Source: Parvibaculum sp.
GTDB taxonomy: Bacteria; Pseudomonadota; Alphaproteobacteria; Parvibaculales; Parvibaculaceae
DNA: 39,857 nucleotides
Assembly: GCA_019635965.1 (NCBI GenBank)
Contig: JAHBYK010000018.1
Coordinates: 1-39,857, forward strand
Reading direction: 5' to 3'
How positions within the stretch are numbered: position 1 is the stretch's first letter; each line of letters begins with the position of its first letter. Positions 1 through 7,175 of this stretch are shown here, in pieces. Position numbers and translations under genes: made by a program. The notes under the pieces were generated by a model, which saw only the letters and a program-made list of their open reading frames with translations, had not been told where the DNA came from and searched no databases.

Positions 1-342
1 ACGCTCGATCACTTCCATGTTGCCGGTGTCAGGCGCGGCGCAGTTGAAGACTTCCGACGACCAGCCGACGCGGCCCATGACTTCGCAGAGCGAAGCATAT
101 TCGAGATTGGTGAGGCCGCCGCCGCGTTCCGATTCCGGCAGGAAGAGGTTCCAGAGGCCGGCTTCCTTCGCCTTCGGTTTCAGATCTTCGAGGATCTGCG
201 GCACCTGCCAGGGATTGCCCGCCTTGCGGAAGGCTTCCATCTGGTCGTTATAGGTCTTCTCGTTCGGATAGATATGCTCGTCCATGAACTTCTCGAGACG
301 CGCGAGCAGTTCCTTGGTTTTTTCGTTATGTTCGAAATTCAT
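1..342 (-). CDS. acyl-CoA dehydrogenase, N-terminal part (cut by window edge)
   Basis: The first 114 codons of a flavoprotein acyl-CoA dehydrogenase, which would oxidise an acyl-CoA to the 2-enoyl-CoA and pass electrons to ETF. The protein begins [19 protein letters not shown] and continues with the all-helical N-terminal domain typical of the longer ACAD10/ACAD11-like branch ([13 protein letters not shown], then GLWNLFLPE and [12 protein letters not shown]). The FAD and catalytic parts lie outside the window. The ATG at 342 has a good GGGGAG ribosome site just upstream. A 7-bp perfect inverted repeat lies in the leader at 370-390. The substrate cannot be told from this fragment. Confidence 0.85.
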   Translation of the reverse strand, partial: MNFEHNEKTKELLARLEKFMDEHIYPNEKTYNDQMEAFRKAGNPWQVPQILEDLKPKAKEAGLWNLFLPESERGGGLTNLEYASLCEVMGRVGWSSEVFNCAAPDTGNMEVIER

Positions 343-369
343 CGTTCTCCCCTTGGCGGTTTTTGTGGG

Positions 370-390
370 CGGGAGGATTAGCGCCTCCCG
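370..390. promoter_or_regulatory. perfect inverted repeat upstream of the acyl-CoA dehydrogenase gene
   Basis: CGGGAGG at 370-376 and CCTCCCG at 384-390 are perfect 7-nt arms around a 7-nt AT-containing centre, about 30 bases before the ATG at 342. It could be an operator for a dimeric regulator or a leader hairpin. No T-run follows on the minus strand, so it is not an intrinsic terminator. The remainder of 343-468 shows nothing else clear. Confidence 0.35.
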
Positions 391-468
391 TCGCAATATC
401 GAATGGCGGCACTCTATCGGGTTGAGGGGAGCAAATCACGCAGAAAGCCGCGACGGAAGATCGCGGGG

Positions 469-936
469 TCAGCTTCGCCGCACTGCGAAAAAATCCCGGA
501 GCAGCGCCGCTGCCGCGGTCTCGCCGATGCCGCCATAGACCTCGGGGCGGTGGTGGCAGGTCGGCTGTTCAAATATGCGGGGGCCGTGGTCGACGCCACC
601 GCCCTTTTCATCCGCCGCTCCGTAATAGAGGCGCCTTATCCGGGCAAATGAGATGGCGCCGGCGCACATGGGACAAGGCTCCAGCGTCACATAGAGGTCG
701 AAGCCGATGAGCCGCTCTGTGCCCAACACCCGGCAGGCCTCGCGGATTGCGAGCATTTCGGCATGGGCCGTCGGGTCTTTCAATTCGAGTGTCCGATTGC
801 CCGCCCGTGCGACGATCTGCCCCGCCGGCCCGGCGATGACCGCCCCCACCGGCACCTCGCCGCGCGCGGCCGCCGCCTCGGCTTCGGCGAGCGCGAGGTC
901 CATCGGGCGCGGGGCGGCTTCGGGTTCAATCGTCAT
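469..936 (-). CDS. tadA: tRNA adenosine(34) deaminase TadA
   Basis: Zinc-dependent deaminase that converts adenosine 34 of tRNA-Arg(ACG) to inosine, letting one tRNA read several CGN codons. The 155-residue protein has the cytidine-deaminase fold signature: HAE with zinc ligand His58 and proton-shuttle Glu60, and PCPMC with ligands Cys88 and Cys91. GEVPVGAVI near residues 26-34 and the FARIRRLYYGA stretch are also typical. The length matches bacterial TadA. It is divergent from the pseudouridine synthase gene, which is also an RNA-modification gene. A related nucleoside deaminase is possible, but the sequence fits TadA well. Confidence 0.92.
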   Translation of the reverse strand: MTIEPEAAPRPMDLALAEAEAAAARGEVPVGAVIAGPAGQIVARAGNRTLELKDPTAHAEMLAIREACRVLGTERLIGFDLYVTLEPCPMCAGAISFARIRRLYYGAADEKGGGVDHGPRIFEQPTCHHRPEVYGGIGETAAAALLRDFFAVRRS

Positions 937-1014
937 GGCGGGAACGTGCCCCGACGGTCCGGCCTTGGCAAGCGGCGGCTTCCGGTTCGAGCGTCCGCCT
1001 GATAAAGAGGGGCC

Positions 1015-2034
1015 ATGACACCTGCCCCCACCCGCTCACCCGCCAAGGCTGCCGAGACGCCCGATGGCGACCGCATCGCGAAAGTGATCGCACGCGCCGG
1101 CATCTGCTCGCGCCGCGAGGCGGAAAAACTCATCGCCGACGGCCGCGTCACAGTGAACGGCAAGGTCATCTCCAGCCCTGCTCTCAATGTGACCGGGCGC
1201 GAGAAAATCACCGTCGACGGGAAAGACCTGCCTGCGCAGGAACCGGCGCGGCTCTGGCGCTATTACAAGGAGCCTGGCCTCGTCACCACGGCGCGCGACC
1301 CCGAAGGCCGCCCGACGGTTTTCGACAAGCTGCCGGGCGACATGCCCCGCGTCGTTTCGGTGGGGCGGCTCGACGTGAATACGGAAGGCCTCCTGCTCCT
1401 CACCAATGACGGCGAACTGGCAAGACTGCTCGAACTGCCTTCGACGGGCTGGACGCGGCGCTACCGCGTGCGCGCCTTTGGCGCCGTGACGCAAGCCGAT
1501 CTCGAACGGCTGAAAGGGGGCATCACGGTCGAAGGCGTTCGCTACGGGCCAATCGAGGCAACGCTCGACAAAGTGCAGGGTTCGAATGTCTGGCTGACGC
1601 TCGGCCTCAAGGAAGGCAAGAACCGCGAAGTGAAGCGCGTGCTCGGCGCGCTCGGGCTTCGCGTGAACCGGCTCATCCGGCTTTCGTTCGGTCCGTTCCA
1701 GATCGGCGACCTGCAGCCCGGCGAGGTGAAGCAGGTGCCGAACCGTGTGCTGATGGACCAGCTCGGCGCCCATGCGGCGCAGTTCGAGCAGGAAACGGTC
1801 GCGCCGCGCCATGCGCAGAAGCAGGATCGCGCGGGCAAGAAACCATCCGGGCCGAAATCCGGCGGCGGCAAGCCTTCGGCCGGAAAACCTTCGAGTGGCA
1901 AGCCCGCAGGCAAACCGCCGCGGCCGCATCGCGCCGGCGCGCCTGACAAAAAAGGCGACAGAAAAAGAGGCCCTGAGCAAAACGGCCCCATGCACAAAGG
2001 AAAGTCCCATGCGGATCGTCGGCGGCGCCCTTAG
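1015..2034 (+). CDS. rRNA pseudouridine synthase, RsuA/RluB family, with long basic tail
   Basis: Isomerises a uridine in rRNA to pseudouridine. RluB modifies position 2605 of E. coli 23S rRNA, and this is the likeliest match. Residues 20-70 form an S4 RNA-binding domain (RIAKVIARAGICSRREAEKL). The catalytic motif GRLDVNTEGLLLLTNDG carries the nucleophile Asp120, and later LKEGKNREVKR and LIRLSFGPF are family motifs. From about residue 255 to 339 there is a low-complexity Lys/Pro/Gly/Ser tail with repeated KPS-GKP units, probably disordered and RNA-binding. The gene overlaps rsmD by 26 bases, so translation is probably coupled. RluB rather than RluE or RluF is inferred from length and the S4 domain. 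Confidence 0.88.
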   Translation: MTPAPTRSPAKAAETPDGDRIAKVIARAGICSRREAEKLIADGRVTVNGKVISSPALNVTGREKITVDGKDLPAQEPARLWRYYKEPGLVTTARDPEGRPTVFDKLPGDMPRVVSVGRLDVNTEGLLLLTNDGELARLLELPSTGWTRRYRVRAFGAVTQADLERLKGGITVEGVRYGPIEATLDKVQGSNVWLTLGLKEGKNREVKRVLGALGLRVNRLIRLSFGPFQIGDLQPGEVKQVPNRVLMDQLGAHAAQFEQETVAPRHAQKQDRAGKKPSGPKSGGGKPSAGKPSSGKPAGKPPRPHRAGAPDKKGDRKRGPEQNGPMHKGKSHADRRRRP

Positions 2035-2575
2035 AGGCCGAGCCATCATGGCGCCGAAGGGCGATCTCGTGCGGCCGACCGGCGATCGCACGCGCGAGGC
2101 GCTGTTCAACATTCTCGCTCATGCCGATTTCGACGGCTTCGCGCTTGAAGGCGCGAGGGTGCTCGATCTCTTTTCCGGCTCCGGCGCGCTCGGCATCGAG
2201 GCGATTTCGCGCGGCGCTTCCTTCGTCCTCTTCGTCGAGGAACACGCGGAGGGCCGCGCCGCCATTCGCGAGAACCTCGAAACGCTCGGGCTCAACGGCA
2301 ACGCGAAAATCTACAAGCGCGATGCAACGAAGCTCGGGCCACGGCCCGGCAGTGTCGGCCCTGCGTTCAACCTGCTTTTCGCAGATCCGCCATATGGCAA
2401 GGGGCTGGGCGGCGCGGCGCTTCTTTCCGCGCGCGAGGGCGGCTGGCTCACCGAGGATGCGCTTTGCGTCGTCGAGGAAAGTGCGCTCTCCGACTTCGAG
2501 GCGCCCGAAGGTTTCGAGGAAGTCGACCGGCGGCGCTATCGCGACACGGAAATCATTTTCATGCAGCTCCGCTGA
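2009..2575 (+). CDS. rsmD: 16S rRNA (guanine(966)-N2)-methyltransferase RsmD
   Basis: SAM-dependent methyltransferase that methylates G966 of 16S rRNA on the assembled small subunit. The 188-residue protein starts MRIVGGALRGR, a hallmark of RsmD, followed by RPTGDRTREALFNIL. It has SAM motif I VLDLFSGSGALG (51-62) and the amino-methylase motif DPPYG (126-130). The ATG at 2009 is preferred over upstream in-frame starts because it gives this canonical N-terminus and has AGGAAAG just before it. It starts inside the end of the pseudouridine synthase gene, which suggests a small rRNA-modification operon. Confidence 0.93.
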   Translation: MRIVGGALRGRAIMAPKGDLVRPTGDRTREALFNILAHADFDGFALEGARVLDLFSGSGALGIEAISRGASFVLFVEEHAEGRAAIRENLETLGLNGNAKIYKRDATKLGPRPGSVGPAFNLLFADPPYGKGLGGAALLSAREGGWLTEDALCVVEESALSDFEAPEGFEEVDRRRYRDTEIIFMQLR

Positions 2576-2602
2576 ACGCGGCTGCCATTCGAGGATTTTC
2601 AG

Positions 2603-3463
2603 GTGACTCTGCTTTCCGGCCTCTCCGTCCTTGCCGACGACTATGACGCACTGCTCTGCGACGTATGGGGCGTACTGCATAATGGCCGTGTGGCCTATCC
2701 GGGCGTTGCGGATGCGCTGGCGCGCTTCCGCGCCAAGGGCGGGCATGTGCTGCTGCTCTCCAATGCGCCGCGGCCTTCCGATGCGCTGCCCGTCATGTTC
2801 CGCCAGATGGGGATTCCCGAAGATGTCTATGACGGCATCCTGACCTCGGGCGATGCCACCAAGTCCTTTCTCGCTTCGCATGAACTCGGGACACGCTGCT
2901 ATCACATCGGGCCGGAACGCGACCTGCCGTTATTTGAGGGCACGCATGTCGAGCGTGTGGGCGAGGCCTCGGCGGAGTTCATTCTCGTCACCGGTCCGTT
3001 CGACGATGAAGTGGAAGGACCGGAGGACTACCGGGCGAGCTTCGAGCAACTGACGGCCCGCCGTCTGCCGCTAATCTGTGCCAACCCCGACATCGTGGTG
3101 GAGCGTGGCGACCGTCATATCTACTGCGCCGGGGCGCTGGCAAAGCTCTATGGCGAGCTGGGCGGCAAGGTCATCTATTTCGGCAAGCCACATGGGCCAG
3201 TCTATGGCATCGCGCGGCAAAGGCTTGCTGCTTTTGCGGGAGAGGCAATCCCCGACAATCGCATTCTTGCCGTGGGTGACGGGCCCCTGACCGATATCAA
3301 GGGCGCCAACGACACCGGCATTGATGCCCTTTTCATTACCGGCGGCATTGCGGCGGCGGATTGCGGTCCATCGCCCGAAAACCCGGAGGAGGAGCGGGTT
3401 TCCCACGTGCTGACCCGTGCCGGCGTGCGGGCGGCCGGCGCCATGCCGCGCCTCATATGGTGA
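2603..3463 (+). CDS. class IIA HAD-superfamily protein (TIGR01459 type)
   Basis: A 286-residue HAD-fold protein of the NagD-like class IIA, in the alphaproteobacterial group usually called TIGR01459. The start is GTG with GAGGA seven bases upstream. Motif I is DVWGVLHNG at 20-28: the nucleophile Asp20 is present, but the usual second Asp two residues later is Trp22. Motif II is LLLSNAPR, motif III is the lysine in YFGKPHG, and motif IV is VGDGPLTDIKGA. The cap domain lies between motifs II and III. It sits 100 bases before ribF, so a role in flavin or FMN metabolism is possible. The true substrate is unknown, and the missing general-acid Asp may mean low or altered phosphatase activity. Confidence 0.85.
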   Translation: MTLLSGLSVLADDYDALLCDVWGVLHNGRVAYPGVADALARFRAKGGHVLLLSNAPRPSDALPVMFRQMGIPEDVYDGILTSGDATKSFLASHELGTRCYHIGPERDLPLFEGTHVERVGEASAEFILVTGPFDDEVEGPEDYRASFEQLTARRLPLICANPDIVVERGDRHIYCAGALAKLYGELGGKVIYFGKPHGPVYGIARQRLAAFAGEAIPDNRILAVGDGPLTDIKGANDTGIDALFITGGIAAADCGPSPENPEEERVSHVLTRAGVRAAGAMPRLIW

Positions 3464-3563
3464 CGCAAGGCGATTTGCGCGGGGGCCTCGCATACTTGAC
3501 GCTCCCCGGCCGATCCGCCATGACCTGTGGCCTGACAATCCGCCCGGAGCTCCCGCCCCTTCC

Positions 3564-4514
3564 ATGAAGATCATCCGTCATTACGAGCAGGTACCGCCCG
3601 GTCTCCGGGGCGCGGTTTATGCGCTCGGCAATTTCGACGGCGTGCATCGCGGCCACCAGGAGGTGATCGGGCGCGCCGCGGAGGTCGCTGAGGAGCTTGG
3701 CGTGCCGCTCGGTGTGCTCGTTTTCGAGCCGCATCCGCAGCAATTCTTCTTTCCCGACCGGCCTTTCTTCCGGCTGACGCCTTTCCGCGCCAAGGCAAGG
3801 CTGCTCGAGCGCATGGGTGTCGATGTGCTGGCTGCGCTCCCCTTCGACGAACGCATGTCCAGGATGCTGGCGCCGGAATTCGTCATGGACGTGCTTTTGA
3901 ACGGACTGCACACCGTCCATGTCGTCGCCGGATATGATTTCCGCTTCGGCAAGGGCCGTGGGGGCGACGCAGCGGCACTGCGCTATATGGGCGAAATGGA
4001 AGGCTTCGGCACGGACATCGTGGAAGAAGTGAAGAATGGCGGCGTCACCTTTTCATCGACGCGCATCCGGGAGCTGCTCGCAAAGGGCGATCCGCGCGGT
4101 GCGGCCGACCTTCTCGGCCATTGGTGGACCGTCGAAACGCATGTCCAGCAGGGCGACCAGCGCGGACGGACCATCGGCTTCCCCACCGCCAATCTGCCGC
4201 TCGAGGACCATGTCGAGCCAGCGCTCGGCGTTTATGCCGTGAAGGTCGAGATCGAAGACGGGCCGCACAAGGGGCTCTATGACGGGGTCGCGAATGTCGG
4301 GCGCCGCCCCACCTTCGACAAGCAGGATGTGCTGCTTGAGGCCCATATCTTCGACTTCTCGGGCGATATCTACGGCGCCCACGCAGCGGTCTCCTTCATC
4401 GAGTTCATAAGACCGGAACTCAAGTTCGACGGGCTGGACAGCCTGAAGGCGCAAATCGCCCAGGACAGCGAAAAGGCGCGCCAGATCCTCGCGGCGCTAC
4501 CGCAGGGCGCATGA
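3564..4514 (+). CDS. ribF: bifunctional riboflavin kinase/FAD synthetase RibF
   Basis: Phosphorylates riboflavin to FMN and adenylates FMN to FAD. The 316-residue protein has the N-terminal nucleotidyltransferase domain with GNFDGVHRGH (22-31), FEPHP and STRIRELL. The C-terminal riboflavin kinase domain has GRTIGFPTANLP, LGVYAVKV, GVANVGRRPTF and LEAHIFDF-GDIYG. The ATG at 3564 is chosen because the product then begins MKIIRHYEQVP directly before the first conserved strand; an upstream in-frame extension from 3417 would run into the HAD gene. The stop overlaps the next start by four bases (ATGA), so the methyltransferase is translationally coupled. Confidence 0.95.
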   Translation: MKIIRHYEQVPPGLRGAVYALGNFDGVHRGHQEVIGRAAEVAEELGVPLGVLVFEPHPQQFFFPDRPFFRLTPFRAKARLLERMGVDVLAALPFDERMSRMLAPEFVMDVLLNGLHTVHVVAGYDFRFGKGRGGDAAALRYMGEMEGFGTDIVEEVKNGGVTFSSTRIRELLAKGDPRGAADLLGHWWTVETHVQQGDQRGRTIGFPTANLPLEDHVEPALGVYAVKVEIEDGPHKGLYDGVANVGRRPTFDKQDVLLEAHIFDFSGDIYGAHAAVSFIEFIRPELKFDGLDSLKAQIAQDSEKARQILAALPQGA

Positions 4515-5173
4515 ACGCCGCCAGCGCCGACCCCGCCGGATTTATCCGCCGCAATACGGCGCTACACGAGCCGCCGCTCGTGCCCGAGGTGAAACTGCAC
4601 CTTGCCACCGAAATTGTGCCCATATGGCAAATGACCGAGGAGGAGCTGGAGAAATCCGGCCTTCCGCCGCCCTTCTGGGCCTTTGCCTGGGCCGGCGGGC
4701 AGGCGCTTTCGCGCTATATCCTCGACAATCCCGACATTGTCAGCGGCAAAAGCGTACTGGATTTCGGCGCGGGCTCGGGCCTCATCGGCATTGCCGCCGC
4801 CAAGGCCAGGGCGAAATCCGTTCTTTCAGCGGATATAGACGGTTTTGCCGTTGAGGCAATCAGAATCAATGCTGCCTCCAATGGCGTCAAGGTTGAAGCG
4901 ACAGCAGAAGATCTTGTCGGCGTGGAAAACCGGGGCTGGGAGGTCATTCTCGTGGGCGACATGTGCTACGAGCGGCCGCTGGCCGAGAGGATCGAAGCAT
5001 GGCTCCGGCGGCTTGCCGGGGAAGGCGTCATAGTGCTGATCGGCGATCCGGGACGCACCTACCTGCCCAAGACCGGGCTCGAAAAACTCATCTCCTATGC
5101 CGTCATGACGACGCGGGAGCTTGAGGACACGGATGTCCGCAACACCAGCGTCTGGCGCGTGCTGCCCGGCTGA
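4511..5173 (+). CDS. class I SAM methyltransferase, METTL20 (ETF-beta lysine methyltransferase) type
   Basis: A 220-residue seven-beta-strand methyltransferase. The motif PPFWAFAWAGGQALSRY (53-69) followed by SAM-binding VLDFGAGSG (82-90), acidic Asp108/Asp110 after beta 2 and GDMCYE (149-154) matches the METTL20 family. Members of that family methylate lysines of the electron-transfer flavoprotein beta subunit, and the Agrobacterium homologue is reported also to act on ribosomal protein L7/L12. Such proteins are often annotated as nicotinamide N-methyltransferase-like or PrmA-like. It overlaps ribF by four bases. A flavoprotein modifier coupled to the FAD-making gene is biologically sensible, but the target here is inferred. 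Confidence 0.82.
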   Translation: MNAASADPAGFIRRNTALHEPPLVPEVKLHLATEIVPIWQMTEEELEKSGLPPPFWAFAWAGGQALSRYILDNPDIVSGKSVLDFGAGSGLIGIAAAKARAKSVLSADIDGFAVEAIRINAASNGVKVEATAEDLVGVENRGWEVILVGDMCYERPLAERIEAWLRRLAGEGVIVLIGDPGRTYLPKTGLEKLISYAVMTTRELEDTDVRNTSVWRVLPG

Positions 5174-5310
5174 GTGTTCAGATTTCGTCGGCCGAGGCCC
5201 CTTCGCTGCACAGGTCATTGCGCGGATTCGCGCTTCCCTGCCGTAAGGGCAGATGATAATTCCGAAACAGAACTTATTGCGGCATCTATATCCGCCGACA
5301 GGAGGACGGA

Positions 5311-6096
5311 ATGACCGAACATGTGCTGAGGGCGATCGACAAGGGCGTGATGACCGTCACGCTGAACCGCGCCGACAAGAAGAACGCGCTGACCGAGGCC
5401 ATGTATGCGGCACTTGGCGATGCACTGGAAGCCGCGGCCAAAGACGCGTCGGTCAAGGTTGTGCTGTTCACGGGCAGCGGCGACAGCTTCACGGCAGGCA
5501 ACGACCTGGGGGATTTTGCCGCTGCGGGCTCGAAGCCGGTGGATGCCAATGAAGGTGAGCGCCCGGTTGGCCGGTTTCTCCGGCTGATTGCCACTGCGGA
5601 AAAGCCGCTTATCTCCGCAGTGAATGGCCTTGCCGTTGGAGTCGGCGTGACCATGCTGCTCCATTGCGATCTGGTCTATGCGGGCCAGAGCGCGACCTTC
5701 CAGACGCCTTTCGTCAATCTGGGGTTGGTGCCGGAAGCGGGCTCCACGCTGCTGATGCCGAGCCTTGTGGGCAACCAGAAAGCGGCCGAACTTTTCCTCC
5801 TTGGCAAAAAGATTGGTGCCGAGAAGGCCGAGCGCATCGGGCTAGTCGCGGATGTGCTGCCGGATGCCGAACTTCTGGCCCGGGCGACGGCCATCGCGCA
5901 GGAACTTGCCGCCAAGGCACCGACCGCCGTGAAACTCACCAAGCAGCTGCTCCGCGGGGCCTCGCGGCCCGATGTGGCCAAGCGCATGGCTGAGGAAGGC
6001 ACGCATTTCGCGGCCCAGCTCCGCTCGGCGGAAGTGAAGGAAGCGATCAGCGCCTTTTTCGAGAAGCGGGCGCCGGATTTCTCCAAGGCGAGCTGA
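5311..6096 (+). CDS. crotonase-fold protein, probable enoyl-CoA isomerase
   Basis: A 261-residue enoyl-CoA hydratase/isomerase-superfamily protein acting on acyl-CoA thioesters. The CoA-binding and oxyanion-hole features are there (FTAGNDLGDF near 60-69, AVNGLAVGVGVTML near 103-116). The two glutamates that hydratases use are absent: Thr114 stands where CELAM carries its Glu, and Phe134 stands at the second. A Glu is present instead in LVPEAGST (Glu142), the pattern of delta3,delta2-enoyl-CoA isomerases of the ECI2/PECI type. The call is therefore isomerase in unsaturated fatty-acid beta-oxidation, by inference. A strong AGGAGG site precedes the ATG. The 137-base gap before it holds no clear promoter. 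It converges with the LysR gene, 3 bases away. Confidence 0.85.
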   Translation: MTEHVLRAIDKGVMTVTLNRADKKNALTEAMYAALGDALEAAAKDASVKVVLFTGSGDSFTAGNDLGDFAAAGSKPVDANEGERPVGRFLRLIATAEKPLISAVNGLAVGVGVTMLLHCDLVYAGQSATFQTPFVNLGLVPEAGSTLLMPSLVGNQKAAELFLLGKKIGAEKAERIGLVADVLPDAELLARATAIAQELAAKAPTAVKLTKQLLRGASRPDVAKRMAEEGTHFAAQLRSAEVKEAISAFFEKRAPDFSKAS

Positions 6097-6099
6097 GGG

Positions 6100-7038
6100 C
6101 TAGAGCGGCCCTCCAAGGGCGGCCAGGCGGCGGCGGATCTCGGCGAGGAAAAGCTGGGTCGGCAGGGTCTGGTCCGCTTCCGGGCGGGTTACGAGATAGA
6201 GCAGGTAGCTCGGCAACATCGGCGCCGGGAGCAGCGGCCAGAGCGTGTCTCGCCGCGCCGTTTCGGCCACGGAAGTCGGCAGGAAGCCGATGCCGACACC
6301 TATGCCGATGAGGCGCTTGGCCTCTTCCAGATTTTCCGCCTCGCCGGCCGGCTCCAGACCCAGCCGGTAACGCATGCGAAAATGACGGACATCGTCCGGC
6401 TCGTCCGAGCCGGTGACGATGAAAGGCTCGCTGCCCAGCATTTCGGGGTTCTGGATACAGGAGCCATAAAGCGCGTGGGAGCGGCCGCAATAAAGCTGCT
6501 GGTACTCGCGCATCAGCGGCTCGTAGAGAAGGTCGCTGCGCGGGGCGCTGTCGAAAGCGATGCAGACTTCTGCCTCGTCCTTCAGCAAGGCATCGACCAC
6601 CATGCCGCAAGGCGCAATATCGATCCGCAGCCTGATGCGGGGGTGGCGGCGGCGCATGGTATCGAGCGTCGCGTCCAGCTCGGGCGAATGAACGGCGGAG
6701 ACCGAGCGGATGGTGAGAAGGCCCTCCACCTCACCTGCGACCTGGGCCATTTCCCGGGGCAATGCCTGCACCTGCTGAAAGAGATGCTCGGCAAAGGCAG
6801 CGACGATGCGCCCTTCCGGCGTCAACGTCACGCCGCGGGCGGAACGGATGCAGAGTTCGGCATCGAGGTGGGCTTCCAGCCGCTTCAGGGCGAGGCTGAC
6901 GGCCGGCTGCTGAAGATTGAGCCGGCGCGCGGCGGCGCCGATGCCGCCTGAACGGGCGATTTCGAACAAAATCTTGAAGAGATTGAGGTCGATCCGGTGA
7001 AACAGCGCCGGGTCGACGCGGATGTCCTTCTTACGCAA
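6100..7038 (-). CDS. LysR-family transcriptional regulator
   Basis: A 312-residue LysR-type regulator. The N-terminal winged helix-turn-helix covers about residues 15-75 (IDLNLFKILFEIARSGGIGAAARRLNLQQPAVSLALKRLE, given here in pieces: IDLNLFKILFEIARSGG, AAARRLNLQQPAVSLAL, KRLEAHLDAELCIRS). The rest is a periplasmic-binding-protein-like effector domain. The start is TTG at 7038 with AAGGA seven bases upstream; no ATG lies nearby in frame. The gene is divergent from the SDR/amidohydrolase/Rieske operon across a 137-base gap containing a perfect palindrome, so it very probably controls that operon and itself. The inducer is unknown. Confidence 0.92.
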   Translation of the reverse strand: MRKKDIRVDPALFHRIDLNLFKILFEIARSGGIGAAARRLNLQQPAVSLALKRLEAHLDAELCIRSARGVTLTPEGRIVAAFAEHLFQQVQALPREMAQVAGEVEGLLTIRSVSAVHSPELDATLDTMRRRHPRIRLRIDIAPCGMVVDALLKDEAEVCIAFDSAPRSDLLYEPLMREYQQLYCGRSHALYGSCIQNPEMLGSEPFIVTGSDEPDDVRHFRMRYRLGLEPAGEAENLEEAKRLIGIGVGIGFLPTSVAETARRDTLWPLLPAPMLPSYLLYLVTRPEADQTLPTQLFLAEIRRRLAALGGPL

Positions 7039-7092
7039 CTTGCCATCCTTTCAGGCCGCAGACACCCATACTGCGCCCTCTCATAAATTTGA

Positions 7093-7109
7093 TCAATGCC
7101 CGGCATTGA
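7093..7109. promoter_or_regulatory. palindromic probable LysR-type operator
   Basis: TCAATGCC-C-GGCATTGA is a perfect 8-1-8 palindrome lying between the divergent LysR gene (start 7038) and the SDR gene (start 7176). It contains the T-N11-A pattern expected of LysR recognition sites. Its position, about 55 bases from the regulator start and 67 from the operon start, fits dual autoregulation and activation. Binding is inferred from position and symmetry. Confidence 0.6.
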
Positions 7110-7175
7110 CCGTTTCGGACTTCGACAGGCCCTGCCTGCTTGCCAGTCTGGCACCAGCAGAAAGGAGCCCGGCGG

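Noticed and set aside
1673..2905. A 410-codon antisense frame across rsmD and the HAD gene
   Set aside because: Codon bias shadow across two well-supported genes on the other strand.
6095..6113. Small hairpin GAGGGC/GCCCTC between the convergent crotonase and LysR genes
   Set aside because: Only six base pairs with no T-run; probably chance in GC-rich DNA, though it may weakly help end transcripts.
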